NCBI GenBank assembly: GCA_024278015.1
Contig: JAJRUC010000165.1
Span: 1 to 5,739 of the forward strand
Direction of reading: 5' to 3'
From: Chloroflexota bacterium
Lineage (GTDB): Bacteria > Chloroflexota > Anaerolineae > 4572-78
DNA: 5,739 bases
A model generated the notes under the pieces. The model saw only the letters and a list, made by a program, of their open reading frames with translations, was not told the origin of the DNA and ran no database searches. A program made the position numbers and the translations under genes. Below are positions 1-3,925 of this stretch, piece by piece (within the stretch, counting starts at the first letter, position 1; every line of letters begins with the position of its first letter).

Positions 1-179
1 ACCACGCGCCCGGCATCCAGCAGTTGGTTGTTAAACCGCTCCTGCAAGGAACTGGTGACCAGATTGGTTACAATGTACGCCCCTGCGCCGGCCACAACCA
101 GGGTCAAAAGCAGATACGGCAGCACAATTTTCACGCCGATACCGGCTAACAGTTTTTTAAGCCTGCCGGCCCATTTCAT
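1..179 (-). CDS. N-terminus of a membrane-anchored, probably sensor-type protein (partial)
   Basis: Only the first 59 residues are visible; the frame stays open to the left edge. The protein starts with a basic cytoplasmic stretch (MKWAGRLKKLLAGIGVK), followed by one strongly hydrophobic helix at about residues 18-41 (IVLPYLLLTLVVAGAGAYIV and on). A polar segment then begins (SSLQERFNNQLLDAGR) that reads like the start of an extracytoplasmic sensor domain. The start at 179 is well supported: the complementary strand reads AGAGGAG five bases before ATG. This N-terminal pattern is common in bacterial histidine kinases, HAMP-containing cyclases and other transmembrane signalling proteins, but no HAMP, kinase or cyclase domain is in view, so the function is inferred from style only. 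It is divergent from the VTT-domain gene, and a MITE-like element lies in its upstream region. It could instead be any single-pass anchored protein. Confidence 0.7.
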   Translation of the reverse strand, partial: MKWAGRLKKLLAGIGVKIVLPYLLLTLVVAGAGAYIVTNLVTSSLQERFNNQLLDAGRV

Positions 180-184
180 GCCTG

Positions 185-191
185 CTCCTCT
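185..191 (-). promoter_or_regulatory. Ribosome binding site of the sensor-like gene
   Basis: On the minus strand the sequence reads AGAGGAG, then CAGGC, then ATG at 179. The five-base spacing and near-perfect anti-Shine-Dalgarno match fix the start codon of the partial gene. Confidence 0.75.
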
Positions 192-196
192 GAAAA

Positions 197-224
197 CAGG
201 TTTCGAGTTTCAGGTTTCAGGTTT
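197..224. repeat. Short tandem heptamer repeat, four units
   Basis: Four consecutive 7-bp units are visible: CAGGTTT (197-203), CGAGTTT (204-210), CAGGTTT (211-217) and CAGGTTT (218-224). Three are identical and one differs at two positions. The next bases (CAAATCC) depart from the unit. The repeat lies just upstream of the RBS of the sensor-like gene, inside its likely 5' leader. Tandem heptamers of this kind are known from several bacterial groups as short repetitive sequences prone to copy-number change. No function is evident here. Confidence 0.65.
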
Positions 225-259
225 CAAATCCGTTCTCCCCTGAAGATAAAACAATAAGT

Positions 260-275
260 GTCTATCCGTAAAATA
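260..275 (+). repeat. Left terminal inverted repeat of the MITE-like element
   Basis: Sequence GTCTATCCGTAAAATA, perfectly complementary to 443-458. It is directly preceded by the left copy of the presumed target duplication AATAAGT (253-259). Confidence 0.8.
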
Positions 276-335
276 CTTGTGGCACTCATTGTCAAACAAC
301 AAGCCGATGAAGTTGTAGTTGCTCCCCCCTTAATC

Positions 336-382
336 CCCCCTCCCCGGCCCTCCCCCTAAAAGGGGGAGGGCCGGGGAGGGGG
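336..382. repeat. Perfect 22-bp GC-rich hairpin in the centre of the element
   Basis: Bases 336-357 pair without mismatch with 361-382 around a 3-base AAA loop (358-360). The arms are C-rich on the left and G-rich on the right, with a GGCC core segment. Neither strand has a U-tract after the stem (plus strand continues GCAAAAAGCG; minus strand continues GATTAAGGG), so it is not a canonical intrinsic terminator. As RNA it would be extremely stable. Short G-runs in the right arm also make alternative G-rich structures conceivable. Confidence 0.9.
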
Positions 383-442
383 CAAAAAGCGCGAATCCGG
401 TTGTTTTCAACCTCAACTGGCCTGACCATCACCCGGCGTAAT

Positions 443-458
443 TATTTTACGGATAGAC
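443..458 (-). repeat. Right terminal inverted repeat of the MITE-like element
   Basis: Sequence TATTTTACGGATAGAC on the plus strand, the exact reverse complement of 260-275. It is directly followed by the right copy of the presumed target duplication AATAAGT (459-465). Confidence 0.8.
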
Positions 459-475
459 AATAAGTTCTGCCTGAA

Positions 476-504
476 AGTATAGCAGTTTTTGGGCAAGCAG
501 GCAA
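476..504 (-). promoter_or_regulatory. Candidate sigma-70-type promoter for the sensor-like gene
   Basis: On the minus strand, TTGCCT (504-499) and TATACT (481-476) are separated by 17 bases, close to the vegetative consensus with ideal spacing. Transcription would start near 469 and run left through the MITE-like element into the gene starting at 179, giving a leader of about 290 bases. This comes from reading the sequence; other promoters between 180 and 476 cannot be excluded. Confidence 0.45.
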
Positions 505-553
505 TGGTATAAACGTAAAGGCCATCGACGATTTATTTGCCCCTCCGGCTTAA

Positions 554-580
554 TTGATTACAATACAGGTTCGGTATATT
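554..580 (+). promoter_or_regulatory. Candidate promoter for the VTT-domain gene
   Basis: TTGATT (554-559) and TATATT (575-580) are separated by 15 bases, slightly short of optimal. Transcription would begin around 587, about 20 bases before the TTG start codon. A second pair with better -35 and spacing, TTGACC (579-584) and TAGAAT (601-606) with 16 bases between, would start transcription downstream of that TTG, so it fits only if translation begins later. The rest of 466-605 shows nothing else I can support. Confidence 0.3.
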
Positions 581-605
581 GACCTAACATGCGGCAAATA
601 TAGAA

Positions 606-1163
606 TTGTATTCATTATCTCCTCCTCCAACTTCCAAAAAATCAAACGGCCGGCAAATTACCCGGCGCATTTTTGCTGTGCTGGCCGCCCTCGCCATTAC
701 CATTTTCATCATTCAAACCAGAGATACCATTGGCCGGTACGCCGCTTACGGCTATCCCGGCGTTTTTATCATCAGTTTGCTGGGAAACGCCACCCTGATT
801 TTACCCGCGCCCAGTTTTGCCATTGTCTTTGCCGTGGGGGGAGTGCTGAACCCGTATCTGGTGGGCATGGCGGCCGGATGCGGGGCCGCTTTGGGAGAAA
901 TGACCGGCTATTTGGCCGGCCTGGGCGGGCGAGGCATGCTGGAAGACAAAAAATTTCACCAGCGGCTGGAAGCGTTAATGACCAGACGCGGGGCGTGGCT
1001 TATCTTTTTTTTGGCTTTCATCCCCAACCCGGCCTTTGATGTGGGGGGCATTTTGGCGGGAGCGTTGCGTATGCCCTGGTGGAAGTTTTTGGCCGCCACT
1101 GTCGCCGGAAAAAGCATCCGCTTTGTTTTGCTGGCGATGTTCGGGGCCTCGCTGTTGGGGTGA
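606..1163 (+). CDS. VTT/DedA-superfamily membrane protein
   Basis: A polytopic inner-membrane protein of 185 residues. After a short basic N-terminus (KKSNGRQITRR), hydrophobic segments lie at roughly 22-37, 49-66, 69-105, 128-152 and 158-184. The VTT (SNARE-associated Golgi) domain is recognisable from a Gly-rich segment, GAALGEMTGYLAGLGGRG (93-110), and the IPNPAFDVGGILAGALRMP segment (139-157), followed by WWKFLAATVAGKS. Family members include bacterial DedA/YqjA-type transporters and eukaryotic VMP1/TMEM41B lipid scramblases, so lipid or undecaprenyl-carrier translocation is a reasonable inference, unproven for this protein. The typical DedA FxRFxPxxR arginines are absent; the local motif looks closer to VMP1. 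The TTG at 606 is the only usual start codon between the upstream in-frame stop (585-587) and the first membrane segment; a GTG at 678 would cut into that segment. No Shine-Dalgarno sequence precedes the TTG, so the start is uncertain. It ends 45 bases from the convergent DUF4129 gene. Confidence 0.85.
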   Translation: MYSLSPPPTSKKSNGRQITRRIFAVLAALAITIFIIQTRDTIGRYAAYGYPGVFIISLLGNATLILPAPSFAIVFAVGGVLNPYLVGMAAGCGAALGEMTGYLAGLGGRGMLEDKKFHQRLEALMTRRGAWLIFFLAFIPNPAFDVGGILAGALRMPWWKFLAATVAGKSIRFVLLAMFGASLLG

Positions 1164-1178
1164 ATTACGCCTGCGCCG

Positions 1179-1204
1179 CCGGATTGACGCAGCCGGGAAT
1201 CCGG
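1179..1204. terminator. Inverted repeat in the convergent gap, possible bidirectional terminator
   Basis: CCGGATT (1179-1185) and AATCCGG (1198-1204) form a perfect 7-bp stem with a 12-base loop, placed between the stop codons of two convergent genes (1163 and 1209). There is no clear T-tract on either strand, so it is a weak intrinsic-terminator candidate. A competing small stem, TGCG (1172-1175) with CGCA (1188-1191), overlaps it. Confidence 0.35.
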
Positions 1205-1208
1205 GGGG

Positions 1209-2663
1209 TCAATTATCATCGGCTTGCAGGGTGTTGCAAATTTCCACCCACGCCTGCTGTATCCGTTCCATTTCGGCTTCGTCTTCCGGCAGTTGGCCGT
1301 AATGGGTATTGACATACGCGCCGGTTAAAACGGCAAACGATTCCGTCTGGGCGGGCCAGCGAGTTTGCAGGGCCGTCAAAAACTCATACGGGGTGCGATG
1401 GATTTCCCGGCGCAGGGCGCGCCGGGCGGCCAGTTCCAGCATGGCGGCGTACATGCGACGGATGGTGGCGGCGGCGAGCAATTCCTTGCCCGGCCCAAAG
1501 CGGCGAATTATGGCCGCCAAATCGGCCAGCCGCTGCCCGACCCGGCCCAGCCGGCGGCCCGCATCGAAATCAATTCCCAATGTTTCCGGCGCGGTGACAG
1601 CGGTGGGCAGGACTGCGGGGGGGCGGTATCGCCGGCGCACCCGTCTGATGAAACGCCAAAAAATCCACGCGATTGCCGCCATGCCCGCCGCCCGCCACAG
1701 CCACACGGTGTAAACCGCCCACCAAACCGGGCCGCGTTCCGTCACAACATCATCCACAGGAAGGGGGCCGACGGGGGAAACCGGGGTAATTTCCACCGGG
1801 CCGGCATCGTTGGCTACGCTTTGCAGCCAGTTGACAATCGCCTCAAAGACCGGCTCCAGTTTCATCAGCAGCCAAATCAGCCCGGCCAGCAGCGGCTTCA
1901 GCAAAACCCCCAGGGCCACGCCCAGCCGGCCGAACACGGTTTGCAGCAGCGACACCGAAAATATCGAAGCCAGGACCATCGCCCCGATGACAATCACCCC
2001 CAAAATGACCAGGTTGTTCAGCCAGCGCTGCCGCCACGCGCCCACCGCCGCTTCGCCGTGACGGCGGGCGATGGGCCGGGTGTGGGCAAACAACGCAGCC
2101 AGCAATCCGCTGCTTACAAAGAGCAGCAACAACAACAGGGGCGGGGTCAGCGCGGGCCGCAAGGCGGCAAAAATCATCATCACCAAATAAGCCGCAAAGC
2201 CGATGCGCAGGGTAAAATAGGCGATGTGCGGCTCCGGGGGGGTAAAACCGACGGCCAAACACCGCCACCAAATGTAGGCCAGTGCCAGCACAATCCAGGC
2301 AAGGGCCACCCCGCCGCGCCCCGCCAACAACCCGCTCACAAACTCGACCAGCCAGCCCAATCGCCAAAAAGGAACCGTGGGATACAGCGTGGCCCGAATG
2401 AGGGTTAAAAAACCAATCCCCACCAACCCCAAAGCCAACGGGCGCACCGCCTCAAAGGGCAAGCGCCAGGCGTCGGCCAGCCAGCCGAGCAGCATGGTCA
2501 GGGCGATGATTGCCAGCAGGCGCATGGTCCAGGCGGTGGTATCGGTGAGGTGGTGGTTAATGCGGGTCAGCAGCAACGGCCCCAGCCAGCTTGTTTCGGC
2601 CAGGGCCAGCAGGGCGTAAATCATGCCGCGCCGGGGGTTTAAGGGCGGCCACAACAGGCTCAT
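1209..2663 (-). CDS. Polytopic membrane protein with C-terminal DUF4129 domain
   Basis: A 484-residue protein. The first 270 residues are strongly hydrophobic, with about eight or nine likely membrane helices (approximately 14-34, 46-63, 71-90, 103-138, 149-169, 172-195, 216-240, 246-268). A Pro/Val-rich polar loop (about 270-312) is followed by a last helix at 314-337 and a basic stretch (RRVRRRYR) that should face the cytoplasm. The C-terminal soluble region at about 395-475 reads as DUF4129: IRRMYAAMLELAARRALRRE, then RTPYEFLTALQ, then AYVNTHYGQ and a closing acidic helix. DUF4129 often forms the tail of transglutaminase-like membrane proteins, but no transglutaminase Cys-His-Asp core is present, so catalysis is not expected. 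The frame continues upstream, but the ATG at 2663 is chosen because it forms an ATGA overlap with the stop of the DUF58 gene, with GGAG (2675-2672) eight bases before it. It is the last gene of the operon visible here. Its biochemical role is unknown. Confidence 0.85.
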   Translation of the reverse strand: MSLLWPPLNPRRGMIYALLALAETSWLGPLLLTRINHHLTDTTAWTMRLLAIIALTMLLGWLADAWRLPFEAVRPLALGLVGIGFLTLIRATLYPTVPFWRLGWLVEFVSGLLAGRGGVALAWIVLALAYIWWRCLAVGFTPPEPHIAYFTLRIGFAAYLVMMIFAALRPALTPPLLLLLLFVSSGLLAALFAHTRPIARRHGEAAVGAWRQRWLNNLVILGVIVIGAMVLASIFSVSLLQTVFGRLGVALGVLLKPLLAGLIWLLMKLEPVFEAIVNWLQSVANDAGPVEITPVSPVGPLPVDDVVTERGPVWWAVYTVWLWRAAGMAAIAWIFWRFIRRVRRRYRPPAVLPTAVTAPETLGIDFDAGRRLGRVGQRLADLAAIIRRFGPGKELLAAATIRRMYAAMLELAARRALRREIHRTPYEFLTALQTRWPAQTESFAVLTGAYVNTHYGQLPEDEAEMERIQQAWVEICNTLQADDN

Positions 2664-3925
2664 ACCGGCGACTCCGGCGATGGGGCAAGCGCATCTGCCG
2701 GCGAAAAGTGGAAGGCTTCTTCCTGGGTTCGACCGGGCATGTGGTACACTCGCACGCCGTCCAGCCACCGCACCCGCTCTTCGGCCAGCGAAAGGAGGAC
2801 CACTTTGCGGCCCGATTTTCGCAAGCGGAGCAAAACGACCTCCAGGTCCGGCGTGACCACGGCGGTAATAGCCACGATGGTGGCTCCCCACGGCAGACGG
2901 GCGCTATCGCGCAATAAAAACGGCTCAAACTTGCTGCCGGCGTAACCGTTGATACCGGCCAGGGCCTCCAGCAGCAGGGCAAGCTGTTTGGGGCTGCGGC
3001 TGGGCATCACCCGCAAAGGCTGGTCAGAGCGAAAAACCGTGCCGTTGGCCGAAAGGCCGACCAGTAATTTTTGTTCGACGGCGTAAGCGCACATGCTGGC
3101 CGCCACGCTGACCACCCTTTCCAGCAACACGTTATCGACCCCTTGCCAGAGTTTGGCGAAGGTGGCGATGTTGACGAATACCATCACATTGGGGGCGGTG
3201 GAGGGTTCAAAAATTTTTGTTTGCAGGCGGCCCGCGCGAGCGGTGGCCTTCCAGTGGATGTAGCGTAAATCGTCCTGGGGGATGTAGGGCCGCACGCCGC
3301 GCATATGGACGGGGTCTTCCAGCAGACGACGGTCGGCCAGGTGAACGCCGAACAACTCTTTGCGCAGAAAATCCAGGCCCAGCACCGGCTTGATTTGGGG
3401 GTAGATAATCAGCCGGTCTTCTTGCAGCAAATCGCGTTGCACCCTGAACAGGCCGAAGGGGTCGCCGGTTTCCAGCCGAAGCTGGGCAAAGCGGTACATA
3501 CCCCGCCGCCGGCAATCGATGTGATAAACGCGGCCCGTCCGCTCAAACCACGACAGGGCGAAATATTGTTTTATCATCGCCAGGCCGGGGATGTGCGATT
3601 TTTCCGGCGAGGCATCGGTGAAGGGCAGGTCTTCAGAGACGAAATCATCGACGCGCAGCCAGGGCAGGGGCAAAATTTTCCGATTGGAGACCGACAGGGT
3701 CACGTTGATGGTTTCGCCCACAAAAGCGCGGGTTTCCGAAAACTGCCGCCGGTAGGTTACCCGGCTCAGGGCAAATCGATACCACAGCCAGGCCATCAGC
3801 AACACGCCAAGCAGCAGCATGGCAAAGAACAAGAACTTTTCGGATTTAAGGAGGTAGCCCAAAGCCAGCAAAGCCGCCGCTGCAAAGACAACCTGTTCCG
3901 TGGGAGAGATGGTGTACTGTTTCAT
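2660..3925 (-). CDS. DUF58 domain-containing protein
   Basis: A 421-residue protein. Two closely spaced membrane helices lie near the N-terminus (about 12-26 and 30-50), then a beta-rich region (about 55-165: TRAFVGETINVTLSVSNRK, LPLPWLRVDD, RRGMYRFAQLRLETGDPFGLF). The DUF58 signature follows at about 209-240: RGVRPYIPQDDLRYIHWKAT followed by ARAGRLQTKIFEP. The remainder (245-400) has alternating hydrophobic strands and helices resembling a von Willebrand A-type fold, though a full MIDAS motif is not obvious by eye. DUF58 proteins are typically encoded beside MoxR AAA+ ATPases and transglutaminase or DUF4129 proteins and are thought to act in envelope or protein-complex maturation. Here the partners are a penicillin-binding protein upstream and a DUF4129 protein downstream. 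The start at 3925 is chosen because ATG overlaps the upstream TGA as ATGA and is preceded by AGAGG (3934-3930); an in-frame ATG at 3958 lies inside the upstream gene. Confidence 0.92.
   Translation of the reverse strand: MKQYTISPTEQVVFAAAALLALGYLLKSEKFLFFAMLLLGVLLMAWLWYRFALSRVTYRRQFSETRAFVGETINVTLSVSNRKILPLPWLRVDDFVSEDLPFTDASPEKSHIPGLAMIKQYFALSWFERTGRVYHIDCRRRGMYRFAQLRLETGDPFGLFRVQRDLLQEDRLIIYPQIKPVLGLDFLRKELFGVHLADRRLLEDPVHMRGVRPYIPQDDLRYIHWKATARAGRLQTKIFEPSTAPNVMVFVNIATFAKLWQGVDNVLLERVVSVAASMCAYAVEQKLLVGLSANGTVFRSDQPLRVMPSRSPKQLALLLEALAGINGYAGSKFEPFLLRDSARLPWGATIVAITAVVTPDLEVVLLRLRKSGRKVVLLSLAEERVRWLDGVRVYHMPGRTQEEAFHFSPADALAPSPESPV

Larger units (their letters stand above)
260..458. mobile_element. 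MITE-like non-autonomous element, 199 bp
   Basis: The element begins with GTCTATCCGTAAAATA (260-275) and ends with its exact reverse complement TATTTTACGGATAGAC (443-458). It is flanked by identical 7-bp direct repeats AATAAGT at 253-259 and 459-465, as expected of a target-site duplication. If the AC shared by the flank and the inverted-repeat end is counted, the direct repeat is 9 bp (251-259 and 457-465). No coding frame is credible inside it, so it would need a transposase in trans. A perfect 22-bp hairpin lies exactly in the centre: the interval between each terminal repeat and the hairpin is 60 bases on both sides. I do not recognise the insertion-sequence family from the ends. An alternative is an intergenic repeat of another kind that merely looks like a transposon, but matching ends plus matching flanks make insertion the best reading. 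Confidence 0.75.

Noticed and set aside
197..224. CRISPR-like repeat
   Set aside because: Units are 7 bp, directly adjacent and without spacers.
28..243. Plus-strand open frame opposite the sensor-like N-terminus
   Set aside because: It runs through the heptamer repeat and RBS region; the minus-strand frame has an RBS and a convincing membrane anchor.
336..382. Hairpin as a rho-independent terminator
   Set aside because: There is no run of T after the stem on either strand, and it sits symmetrically inside a transposon-like element rather than after a gene.
554..1039. Plus-strand open frame overlapping the VTT-domain gene in another frame
   Set aside because: It yields His/Arg-rich sequence without domains, while the overlapping frame gives a clear VTT domain.
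1365..2408. Long plus-strand open frame (347 codons) opposite the DUF4129 gene
   Set aside because: Its product is Gln/Pro/Arg/Gly-rich low-complexity sequence with no fold or RBS, typical of the antisense shadow of a GC-rich hydrophobic protein gene.
2664..2891. N-terminal extension of the DUF4129 protein from an upstream in-frame start
   Set aside because: The extension would be an Arg/Pro/Gly-rich shadow of the DUF58 C-terminus; the ATGA junction at 2660-2663 gives a better start.
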